A model generated the notes under the pieces. The model saw only the letters and a list, made by a program, of their open reading frames with translations, was not told the origin of the DNA and did not search any database. A stretch of DNA of 64,000 bases from Hyphomicrobium sp. (GTDB taxonomy: Bacteria > Pseudomonadota > Alphaproteobacteria > Rhizobiales > Hyphomicrobiaceae), in assembly GCF_019753045.1 (NCBI RefSeq), contig NZ_JAIELN010000006.1:1-64000 (forward strand). The letters are read 5' to 3'. Below, piece by piece: positions 36,789-45,669 of this stretch. The translations under genes and the position numbers were made by a program. Position 1 is the first letter of the stretch; each line of letters opens with the position of its first letter.

Positions 36789-37949
36789 TCAAGTCCTCGT
36801 CAACGCCATATCGTCCCGGTGGATGAGCGTGTCGCGTCCCTCGTAACCGAGGATTGCGGCGATCTCACCGGATCGTTTGCCCATGATACGCCGAGCTTCG
36901 TCCGCCGCATAGGCAACAAGGCCGCGGCCGAGTTCGCGCCCGTCGGGCGAGCGGATGATGACGGCATCGCCACGGCCGAACGTGCCATCGATCCGGGTTA
37001 CGCCGGCCGGCAGGAGGCTTTTGCCCGTCAGAAGCGCCTTCGCGGCGCCCGCATCGAGAAAGATTTGGCCGTTCGGGACCAATTGGCCCGAGATCCAGCG
37101 CTTCTTCGCGGTGACCGGATCGGACTTCGCAATGAACCATGTTACGCGCGCGCCTTCGGAAATGGCGCGCAGCGGGTGGTAGATTTTGCCCGTGGTGATG
37201 ACCATGTGGGTGCCTGCGGCCAAGGCGATCTTGCCGGCCGTGATCTTGGTCTTCATGCCGCCCTTGGACAGTTCCGTCCCCGCGTCGCCCGCCATCGCTT
37301 CGATCTCGGGCGTGATCTCGGTGACGAGGGGGATATGCTCGGCGCTCGGATCGTCGTTCGGGGGAGCGGTGTAGAGGCCATCGATGTCCGACAGCAGGAC
37401 GAGGCAGTCGGCGGACACCATCGAGGCGACGCGCGCCGATAACCGGTCATTGTCGCCGTAGCGGATTTCGGCAGTGGCGACCGTATCGTTTTCGTTGACG
37501 ACGGGAATGGCTTTGAGCGCGAGCAGCACTTCGATGGTGTTGCGGGCGTTCAAATAGCGTTGGCGTTCCTCAGTGTCGCCGAGCGTCAGCAGAACTTGAG
37601 CGGCCGTCAATCCGCGTGCGGCGGCGAGTTCCTGATAGGCGTGGGCGAGACTGATCTGGCCGACAGCCGCCGCTGCCTGGCTTTGTTCGAGTTCGAGCAC
37701 GCCCTTGGGAAGCTTCAGCGCATGGCGGCCGAGCGCGATCGAGCCGGACGAGACGAGAACGATTTCCTTACCCGCCTTCGCGAGCTGGGCGACGTCGTCC
37801 ATCAGGGAGTTCAGCCAAGCGGATTTGATGCGACCCGTTTCGCGATCGGTCAGCAGGGCCGAGCCGATTTTGACCACGATGCGCTTCGCGCCGGCCCATT
37901 CGGGTCGCGCTGTGAGCGTCGTGGCATCGGATGCTGACGTGGAGACCAT
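36789..37949 (-). CDS. proB: glutamate 5-kinase
   Basis: 386 residues from the ATG at 37949; a longer open frame goes to 38039. Kinase domain: [49 protein letters not shown], and [14 protein letters not shown]-terminal PUA domain (about 290-375, ending in [13 protein letters not shown]) is present as in the classical feedback-regulated form. It phosphorylates glutamate as the first step of proline synthesis. In the usual alphaproteobacterial order, obgE-proB-proA, obgE is close; here a ChaA-like exchanger lies between. Confidence 0.96.
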   Translation of the reverse strand: MVSTSASDATTLTARPEWAGAKRIVVKIGSALLTDRETGRIKSAWLNSLMDDVAQLAKAGKEIVLVSSGSIALGRHALKLPKGVLELEQSQAAAAVGQISLAHAYQELAAARGLTAAQVLLTLGDTEERQRYLNARNTIEVLLALKAIPVVNENDTVATAEIRYGDNDRLSARVASMVSADCLVLLSDIDGLYTAPPNDDPSAEHIPLVTEITPEIEAMAGDAGTELSKGGMKTKITAGKIALAAGTHMVITTGKIYHPLRAISEGARVTWFIAKSDPVTAKKRWISGQLVPNGQIFLDAGAAKALLTGKSLLPAGVTRIDGTFGRGDAVIIRSPDGRELGRGLVAYAADEARRIMGKRSGEIAAILGYEGRDTLIHRDDMALTRT

Positions 37950-38095
37950 GTCCAACTCGAGAAAAGGCGGCCGAAAAGGCCGGTGCACCGCCTGCTTATC
38001 TTCAAATGCGGGCGTTCCGGCAAGGGGCGGGCGCCGCATAGCGGCAATGCCGAAGGGTTTTTTACCAATTGCCTGCCGGAATGGCTAATCCGGCA

Positions 38096-39208
38096 TCACG
38101 GGACGAACGACACGAACAGAAAGGTGCCGAAAATCACGAGGTGAAGGAAGCCAAAGAGCACGTTGGTCCGGCCCGTACCAAACGTCAGCATGCTCGTCGC
38201 CAGAGTCATGACGAGGAGAACGACGTCGTTTGTATCGAGACCGAGAACGAGCGGCTTGTGAATAAAGATATTGGCCGCCGCGATGGCCGGGATCGTCAAC
38301 CCGATGGTCGCCAACGATGACCCGAGCGCGAGATTTATGCTCTTTTGCAGTTCGTCCCTTCTTGCGGCCTTTACGGCGGAGATGGATTCCGGCGTCAAAA
38401 CGATTAGCGCGATGATGACGCCGCTGATGCTCGCCGGGGCGTCGGATTTCGACACGCCGAAGTCGATCACGACGGCGATGAGCTTGGCCAGCAACACGAC
38501 AGCGGTCAATGCAACACAAAGCAGGAGCGCAGCGAGTGCGAGTTTGCCTTGCTGGCTTTTGGGTGACGAAGCGGCCCCCTCTTTTTCTTCTATGTGCTCG
38601 CCGACGAAGTAGCCTCTGTGCAGGACGGTCTGGGTGTAGAGGAAAACCATATAGAGCGCGATCGTGGCGACGCTGACGAAGATCAGCTGGCTTTCCGAAT
38701 AGAGATTGCCTGGCGCTGTTGTCGTGTAATTCGGCAGAATGAGCGTCAATGTCGTCAGCACGATCAGCATGGCGAGATAGATCTTCGCCGACGTCACGTC
38801 GAAGCGCTGCTGACGGTAGCGAATGCCGCCCACAACGATGCAGAGGCCAACGAGGCCGGTGGTAACGATCATGACGACGGCGAAAACCGTCTCGCGCACG
38901 AGCGTCGGCGTCGCCTTGCCGGACAACATCAAGGCAACTATGAGCGCCAATTCAATGACTGTGACCGCAACGGTCAGGACGAGCGTTCCCAGAGGCTCGC
39001 CCATGATGTGCGCGACTTCTTCGGCATGGTAGACGGCTGCGAACACCGCGCCGATGAGCAACGGGACAAGAATGATCGTTTCGACTATACCGAGCGTGTG
39101 ATTGGCGAAGTTCTCGTCATATCCCGTCGCTGTCGCCACAATGAAAAATAGCAGGCCCAAGACGGGCATTGCCCAGGTCCAAACTGGGAATCGGACCGAA
39201 TGGGTCAT
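38096..39208 (-). CDS. ChaA-like Ca2+(Na+)/H+ exchanger
   Basis: 370 residues, about 11 membrane segments. The two inverted alpha repeats of the CaCA superfamily are seen: GEPLGTLVLTVAVTVIELAL and VLTPESISAVKAARRDEL followed by INLALGSSLATIGLTIPA. The loop between halves (EEKEGAASSPKSQQGK) is acidic then basic. It should move calcium or sodium outward against protons. Its position between proB and obgE breaks an otherwise conserved order. Confidence 0.9.
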   Translation of the reverse strand: MTHSVRFPVWTWAMPVLGLLFFIVATATGYDENFANHTLGIVETIILVPLLIGAVFAAVYHAEEVAHIMGEPLGTLVLTVAVTVIELALIVALMLSGKATPTLVRETVFAVVMIVTTGLVGLCIVVGGIRYRQQRFDVTSAKIYLAMLIVLTTLTLILPNYTTTAPGNLYSESQLIFVSVATIALYMVFLYTQTVLHRGYFVGEHIEEKEGAASSPKSQQGKLALAALLLCVALTAVVLLAKLIAVVIDFGVSKSDAPASISGVIIALIVLTPESISAVKAARRDELQKSINLALGSSLATIGLTIPAIAAANIFIHKPLVLGLDTNDVVLLVMTLATSMLTFGTGRTNVLFGFLHLVIFGTFLFVSFVP

Positions 39209-39328
39209 GCGCTGGTTTTCCTGGATGCTCTATCTATTTGGGGACGTCTGGCGGGTAAGCTGATAGTGCGCGAATTGTGAGTGAGTTGAGCCCATCCCGC
39301 AAGTGATCCAGTACAATCAGCCGCAACT

Positions 39329-40887
<1,559 letters not shown>

Positions 40888-40991
40888 GGTCCCGGCTAAA
40901 GTATGAAATTCAGATCACGATATGATCGCGAGCCAAAAAAGGCAAAAGGGGACGGCAGAGCCATCCCCATGGTCGTTGCAACTCTTCTGTA

Positions 40992-41031
40992 CACTTGGCG
41001 ACTCCGCTGGCGCGGAGCCGGCCGCCAAGTG
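40992..41031. repeat. REP-like palindrome, copy 2
   Basis: Just after the rpmA stop on the minus strand. Outer arms CACTTGGCG and CGCCAAGTG are exact complements. The inner part ACTCCGC...GCGGAGCCGGC matches copy 1 at 3467-3505 while the outer arms differ, so the pairing rather than the sequence is kept. No T run follows, so it probably protects the mRNA 3' end rather than terminating by itself. Confidence 0.65.
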
Positions 41032-41040
41032 CAGTCGGTA

Positions 41041-41313
41041 TTACTCCGCCGCGATCGGCTTGGCGGGTTTGACCGAGATATAGATGCGGCCGTTTCGCTT
41101 GGTCGCAAATTCGACTGTGCCTTCTTCGACGGCGAAGATGGTGTGGTCGGTTCCCATGCCGACGCCTGCACCCGGATGCCACTGCGTTCCGCGCTGGCGG
41201 CAAAGGATGTTACCCGGAATGACGTACTCGCCACCGTAACGTTTGATGCCGAGGCGTTTGCTTTCGGAATCGCGGCCGTTACGTGTCGAACCGCCTGCTT
41301 TCTTTTGTGCCAT
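41041..41313 (-). CDS. rpmA: 50S ribosomal protein bL27
   Basis: 90 residues. Starts [20 protein letters not shown], then [20 protein letters not shown], the highly conserved L27 sequence whose N-terminus reaches the peptidyl-transferase centre. No N-terminal leader to be cleaved (unlike Firmicutes). It follows rplU by 30 nt in the standard order. Confidence 0.98.
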   Translation of the reverse strand: MAQKKAGGSTRNGRDSESKRLGIKRYGGEYVIPGNILCRQRGTQWHPGAGVGMGTDHTIFAVEEGTVEFATKRNGRIYISVKPAKPIAAE

Positions 41314-41343
41314 TTCAAAGTCCTCGAATGGAGCGGCGGCTCG

Positions 41344-41658
41344 TTACGCGCCCGTGATGTCGGTGATACGCACGACAGAAAGGTCCTGACGGTGGCCCTT
41401 CTTCCGGCGAGAGTTCTTGCGGCGGCGCTTCTTGAAGGCGATCAGCTTCGGTCCGCGAGATTGCTTCACGAGCTCGGCGATGACCTTGGCACCCGATACA
41501 ACCGGTGCGCCGATGGTGACATCTGCACCCGAGCCGACCATCAGCACCTGGTCGAACTCAACCTTGGCGCCGGCGTCGCCCGACACTCTTTCAATCGTGA
41601 CGACGTCGTCTTTGGAAACGCGGTATTGCTTGCCGCCTGTCTTGATGACAGCGTACAT
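41344..41658 (-). CDS. rplU: 50S ribosomal protein bL21
   Basis: 104 residues from the ATG at 41658, with AAGGAAG upstream. [18 protein letters not shown] and [16 protein letters not shown] are characteristic of L21. An open frame reaches 41709 but lacks a site. Co-transcribed with rpmA from the promoter near 41825. Confidence 0.98.
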   Translation of the reverse strand: MYAVIKTGGKQYRVSKDDVVTIERVSGDAGAKVEFDQVLMVGSGADVTIGAPVVSGAKVIAELVKQSRGPKLIAFKKRRRKNSRRKKGHRQDLSVVRITDITGA

Positions 41659-41810
41659 GGCTTCTTCCTTTCGGCCTTTTAGGCCTGTTACCGCGCCCTG
41701 TGGCGCCACCGCAAAAACGGTGGACTTTCAATGATATGCTAGTCAGTGCTAGCGGGAGCCTCGGGCAGCGCATTCAACGCGGGCAATTTTCCTGCCCACG
41801 GTAGGCGCGG

Positions 41811-41839
41811 TTTATTGTCGAAGTGAGGCCGATTGTCAA
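41811..41839 (-). promoter_or_regulatory. sigma-70-type promoter of rplU-rpmA
   Basis: On the minus strand: TTGACA, 17 bases, AATAAA. The -35 is a perfect consensus and the spacing is ideal. Transcription would start near 41804 and leave a leader of about 145 nt before rplU, which contains two small inverted repeats: GGGCA...TGCCC (41781-41797) and GCTAG...CTAGC (41738-41753). Confidence 0.65.
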
Positions 41840-41956
41840 TTGCCATGCGGCGTTTCGGCCGTGCGCCCAACGAACGGAAATGCCGTCGTAATTCGTAAAG
41901 AGCATACCCATTTCATGGTCAATATATCGGCAACTCGAGGGTAAGACGGAACGGTT

Positions 41957-42994
41957 ATGGCAGTTGCAGCTAGGGCTTCCGGGACGCTAGCTGAGTTGGC
42001 TGCGCTACCGCAGATTCCGGTCATTGAAACCGGGCCGGATTTTCCGCTTGCGACGCTTCGCGCGTCTCCGGGTAAGACGCACGCCCTCCTCGACATTGCC
42101 ACCCGGCGGTATCCAAGGCGGCTTCTCGTCGGCCTCGACCAGGTTTCCCGGGCGTGGCTCGTCCGCTGGAATAACCGGCATCTCAATGAGATCGACATGA
42201 TCGCGGAGCTGCTCGGGCGGCCGGGCGCCTACTTCTTTTCGATCAACTACGAGTGGGGGTGCACCTGTCGCGCGGCGCCATCGCCGGATCGTGACTCGGC
42301 GCGGCTTATTCGGGTTCTGGACTGGAAGACGCCCGGCCTGGGCAGCAATTTGGTTTGCGCCAAGGTTACGGGTGCTCCCGCGGGGCCCTTCGCTGTCGTG
42401 ACGTGGCCCGGTTATACGGGGGTTCTGCAAGTCATGGCGCCCGGCCGCTTTTCGGCCGCTCTCAATCAGGCCCCTATGCGGGATCCGACGGGATTTTTCT
42501 ATTTGGATTGGGCCGCGAACCGCCGCCGCGTTTGGAAGATGCCGCATCCGACGCCCGCTCATCTCTTACGGAGGGTCGCCGAGGAGGCCCGGGATTTCAG
42601 TGATGCGTGCCGGATGTTGAGCGAGCAGCCGATCTCTACGCCCGCGATCTTCACACTGGCCGGTATGGCGTCGGACGATACTGTCGTCATCGAGCGCACC
42701 GAAGACGCGGCGCGCGTGCGAGAGGACGACGCGGTAGCCGCCAATCACTGGCATACGCCGGGCTGGCGGGGCACGTCGCGCGGCGAAGGCAGCTGCGAGC
42801 GCGCAAACCTCATGAGGGAAACCGAAACTCTGTTCGATACCGAGTTCGGATGGCTCGTTCCGCCGGTGCTGAACGAGAAGACGCGTCTGGCGATGGTTGC
42901 GGATGCCAAGGCGGGCCGTCTCGTCGCGCGTGGATACGAGGCGACGGGCCCTGCGACGAGGACGCTCGACTTCATTTGGGATGCGGCTCTCTGA
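41957..42994 (+). CDS. Ntn hydrolase of the acid ceramidase/NAAA-like type
   Basis: 345 residues from an ATG at 41957. An N-terminal segment of about 100 residues precedes WGCTCRAAPSPD, where a Cys could become the N-terminal nucleophile after self-cleavage. RVLDWKTPGLGSNLV and VTWPGYTGVLQVMAPGRFSA are typical of linear amide C-N hydrolases (bile salt hydrolase, acid ceramidase, N-acylethanolamine amidase). No signal peptide, so a cytoplasmic amidase acting on N-acyl compounds is expected. Whether it acts on homoserine lactones is not known. Confidence 0.75.
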   Translation: MAVAARASGTLAELAALPQIPVIETGPDFPLATLRASPGKTHALLDIATRRYPRRLLVGLDQVSRAWLVRWNNRHLNEIDMIAELLGRPGAYFFSINYEWGCTCRAAPSPDRDSARLIRVLDWKTPGLGSNLVCAKVTGAPAGPFAVVTWPGYTGVLQVMAPGRFSAALNQAPMRDPTGFFYLDWAANRRRVWKMPHPTPAHLLRRVAEEARDFSDACRMLSEQPISTPAIFTLAGMASDDTVVIERTEDAARVREDDAVAANHWHTPGWRGTSRGEGSCERANLMRETETLFDTEFGWLVPPVLNEKTRLAMVADAKAGRLVARGYEATGPATRTLDFIWDAAL

Positions 42995-43058
42995 GCCGCT
43001 TGCGCAGAGGGAAAAGCGAAGCTACAAGCCCACTTCGCCGTTTGGCGCCGCGGCTTCC

Positions 43059-43148
43059 GGAGAGGTGGCAGAGTGGTCGATCGCGCCGCACTCGAAATGC
43101 GGAGTACTCGCAAGGGTACCGGGGGTTCGAATCCCTCCCTCTCCGCCA
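43059..43148 (+). tRNA. tRNA-Ser (anticodon CGA)
   Basis: Acceptor arms GGAGAGG and CCTCTCC pair fully. Anticodon stem CCGCA/TGCGG with loop CTCGAAA gives anticodon CGA. A long variable arm and T loop GGTTCGAATCC fit a class II serine tRNA. CCA is encoded; 90 nt. Genes downstream look accessory, so this tRNA may be an insertion site. Confidence 0.96.
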
Positions 43149-43363
43149 TAAATTAATCCGCACCCGTCCGCCAGCGTCCGAATTTCCAGTAAAAATCAAT
43201 GTATTGCCAAGTCTTTGAGAGTTTTTAATTGATGGGCCAAAGGGCCTCTAGCGGCCGCCGCGCTTAGGAACAAACTTAGGAACAGGCGCATGTCGGCGGG
43301 TTCGCGCCGCGGTGAGGAATCCCGCGCAAGAGAAGAGGTGGCTCCGCACTTTGTGCGGGGTTA

Positions 43364-44218
43364 TCATGCTACCAAACCGGCAGATTGCGCGGGCGGCTCG
43401 AGGACACGTCCTCTTATCTCAGCATCTAGGGCGAGTAGTTCGCTTGAGCGAATAACGACCCCAAGGTGCATCATCGTGGCCACCGAAAACTCGGATGGCT
43501 GCGCGAGTATGATCTGCCCTCGGCTGGTTATCTGCGGCCCTGCGTAGAGCACTCCCACAAGCCGGACGCGGCCCGCCCCCATCATGTAGGAGTTGGTCCT
43601 GCGATCGAGATACCCCGCCCGGTCATGGAGAAATACAGGCGACCCCGAAGAACCAGGGAAACACGCCATATCGACCATAAATTCCGATTTGCCGTTGTAT
43701 CTCTTGCCGAGGGATGTTGCCGTAATCCCCCTGCGCACGATGGGAAGGTTGTTCGCCTCGTCGGAAATCCCGTTAGGGCACCCGATCATCGTCACTTCTT
43801 CTATCGCGTCGAAATACTCCCAGTCCTCATCGGACGGGATCAAGTCTAGTCCGAGATAGACACAGAAGAGCGGCGTCTTACTCGCCATGGCCTGCTGCAT
43901 GATTTGGCCGATGGGAATGGCACACAAATCCACGGAGTCATCTGGATGGCGAAAAACGTCTTGCCCCGTTGTAGGCATGGTGCACTGGGCGAATTTTCCG
44001 GACGGCTTGTTTTCATTGGCCAAGTGACAGAGCGCGGTAACTTCATCGCCCACTTCGATTACGTGTCTGTTCGTAACTATCGCCGGAACCATCGATTGAC
44101 CGCGCACAGCAAAGTTCACGAAGAAGCCAGTGCCCGTTCCGCGCACCTCGCCACCGCCTTTTGTGACGAGCTTCACAGTTGAGTAGAGCATTTGCTCCGC
44201 AGGCGTGAGTTCCGGCAT
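43364..44218 (-). CDS. trypsin-like serine protease
   Basis: 284 residues from the ATG at 44218, fixed by GGGGG 5-9 nt upstream. The catalytic triad of a chymotrypsin-fold protease is visible: His in TNRHV, Asp in DSVDLCAIPI, and Ser in PGSSGSPVF. No signal peptide and no PDZ domain, so it is a cytoplasmic stand-alone protease, unlike DegP. Such proteases occur in islands and in some defence systems, but no partner is seen here: its neighbours are gene fragments. Confidence 0.82.
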   Translation of the reverse strand: MPELTPAEQMLYSTVKLVTKGGGEVRGTGTGFFVNFAVRGQSMVPAIVTNRHVIEVGDEVTALCHLANENKPSGKFAQCTMPTTGQDVFRHPDDSVDLCAIPIGQIMQQAMASKTPLFCVYLGLDLIPSDEDWEYFDAIEEVTMIGCPNGISDEANNLPIVRRGITATSLGKRYNGKSEFMVDMACFPGSSGSPVFLHDRAGYLDRRTNSYMMGAGRVRLVGVLYAGPQITSRGQIILAQPSEFSVATMMHLGVVIRSSELLALDAEIRGRVLEPPAQSAGLVA

Positions 44219-44270
44219 GTTGCCCCCAATGAAATAAGGAGCAAAAATGTTAGGTTGAGTCTTCAACACA

Positions 44271-44447
44271 TCAAAAGGAAAGGCTCGCCTGGAAGCCATC
44301 ACACACAGATTTTTTGGTGCTGCATCTGGCACGCACAATTTTCTTCTGCAACGGCGTTGCGGCGGCTTCATCGATGCGCTCGCGCGCCATGTCTGCATAT
44401 TCGGGATTCAGTTCGCACAGGATAGCGTTGACCAGCCTCGTGTCGAA
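44271..44447 (-). pseudogene. C-terminal remnant of a DNA methyltransferase
   Basis: A frame with no start, open from a stop at 44448 to the stop at 44271. It reads LVNAILCELNPEYADMARER then IDEAAATPLQKKIV. This is the C-terminal strand-and-helix typical of phage and restriction DNA methylases (N4/N6 type), where ELNPEY marks the SAM-binding end. Nothing of the catalytic DPPY/NPPY or target-recognition part remains. It indicates that a mobile element or prophage was deleted here. Confidence 0.65.
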
Positions 44448-44515
44448 TTATTCTGTCGTACTCGAGTTCTTCGAGGGTCGACGCAGGCTGCGGAATGATT
44501 TGGACAACAGCCCCA

Positions 44516-44647
44516 TTAGTGCGTCGCGCGATGCGGGTCCAGTTGCCGTCTGAAGCTTTCAAAATTCGGCACAAGATCGGCGATGGCGAATTGGTCGAGA
44601 TGCCACGCGAAAGCTTCCAGCGCATGACGTAGCGCGCATGCCGGCAT
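44516..44647 (-). other. small ORF of unknown nature
   Basis: 43 residues from an ATG that overlaps the TGA ending the Rrf2-like stump. Helical (ALRHALEAFAWHLDQFAIAD, LVPNFESFRRQLDPHRATH). It may be the tail of another deleted gene or a small gene from the element. No family recognised. Confidence 0.3.
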
Positions 44648-44733
44648 CACGACAGATCGAGTGGTGGCCCGTCTTTGACGGCCAAAAACATCAGCGTCCG
44701 AAGGGCATAGTCGATTTGGAGCGATAATCTCAT
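44647..44733 (-). pseudogene. 5' stump of an Rrf2/NsrR-type regulator gene
   Basis: 28 codons from an ATG at 44733 to a TGA: MRLSLQIDYALRTLMFLAVK, then DGPPLDLS. This is the invariant N-terminus of Rrf2-family regulators (MRLTxxTDYALRxLMYLA). The recognition helix and the iron-sulfur cysteines are gone. It is divergent from the NO reductase operon, where nsrR commonly sits. It therefore looks like a broken local NsrR gene. Confidence 0.65.
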
Positions 44734-44775
44734 AAAAGATTCACATATACTGGATTTTCCCGCCAAGCTGTGCAA

Positions 44776-44798
44776 ATAATTCATTTTGAATGCATCTT
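44776..44798 (+). promoter_or_regulatory. NsrR-like operator
   Basis: An imperfect palindrome of 11-1-11 bases. The right half GAATGCATCTT matches the NsrR half-site AAATRCATCTT at 10 of 11 positions. The left half ATAATTCATTT matches AAGATGCATTT at 8 of 11. It lies between the broken Rrf2-like gene and the NO reductase operon, where NsrR would repress both. Confidence 0.55.
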
Positions 44799-44894
44799 AT
44801 TGCGGCGGGGCTTACATATCATGAGCAGATTCCCGCGCACAAGAATCCGGATCGACCGGAGTGGCCTAGCCGCCATCTCCGCGAGGGCCGCGCC

Positions 44895-45194
44895 ATGACG
44901 TCGGCACCCTCACTCTATGGCGCGTCACCGATTTTCGACGAGCAGAGCCTGCCCGAAGCTCTGCGCAAGGATCACCGCACCAAGGCGGGCACGTGGGGGC
45001 TGCTGCGGGTGCTTGACGGCGAAGTGCGACTGATTTTTTTAGATCCGCCCAGCGAGCATCTGGTGACGCCGGACAATCCCGGGATCATTCCACCGCAAGC
45101 AAGCCATTACGTCGTGCCGCTAGGCCACATGACAATGCAGGTCGAATTCTACCGGGAACGCCCAAGCCTTGGCAGGAGCGTTTCCGATGGATGA
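44895..45194 (+). CDS. DUF1971-domain protein
   Basis: 99 residues from the ATG at 44895, with GAGGG upstream. A small cupin-like beta domain: PIFDEQSLPEALRKDHRTKA, GTWGLLRVLDGEVRLIFLDP, and DNPGIIPPQASHYVVPLG. Genes of this family often lie beside NO or nitrite functions and tellurite resistance genes. No biochemical role is established. First gene of the NO reductase operon; it overlaps the next by 8 nt. Confidence 0.8.
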   Translation: MTSAPSLYGASPIFDEQSLPEALRKDHRTKAGTWGLLRVLDGEVRLIFLDPPSEHLVTPDNPGIIPPQASHYVVPLGHMTMQVEFYRERPSLGRSVSDG

Positions 45195-45651
45195 TCTCGC
45201 GTTGGCTCGCAGCCTGCATGTGATCGCAGTCCTGTTCTGGGTCGGCGGTGTCGGATTCGTCACCTGGGTTGTGATGCCGACGCTGAAGGCAACGGAAGCG
45301 CCCGAAGATCGGCTGCGCCGTTTTCAGCAACTGGAAGCACGCTTCGCCTTGCAGGCGCGCCTTTGGGTCGTCTTAGCCGGGGCAAGCGGGTTATGGCTGG
45401 TGATGCGTGCGGATCTGTGGAGTCGCTTCCTCGATATGCGTTTCTGGTGGATGCACCTGATGGTGGGGCTTTGGGCGATTTTCGCACTGATGTTGTTCGT
45501 CATTGAGCCGCTGCATCTGCATCGTAGCCTCGCCGTGTCAACGTCGCCGGAAGGAGACTTCCTGCGAATGATGCGGCTGCATCAGCTCTTACTTGCTGTC
45601 AGCATCATAACGATATTCGGCGCCGTGGGCGGTAGCCACGGACTTTTTTGA
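45187..45651 (+). CDS. small inner-membrane protein next to NO reductase
   Basis: 154 residues from the ATG at 45187, in the last codons of the DUF1971 gene. Four hydrophobic segments: SLHVIAVLFWVGGVGFVTWV, LWVVLAGASGLWLVM, FWWMHLMVGLWAIFALMLFV and LLLAVSIITIFGAVGG. His residues at membrane edges (SLHVI, WWMHLM, LHQLL) suggest heme binding, as in CopD-like proteins. Its tight overlap and position suggest a role with NO reductase (assembly or electron supply); this is inference. Confidence 0.75.
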   Translation: MDDLALARSLHVIAVLFWVGGVGFVTWVVMPTLKATEAPEDRLRRFQQLEARFALQARLWVVLAGASGLWLVMRADLWSRFLDMRFWWMHLMVGLWAIFALMLFVIEPLHLHRSLAVSTSPEGDFLRMMRLHQLLLAVSIITIFGAVGGSHGLF

Positions 45652-45669
45652 GCGGAGAGGGTTCGGGGC

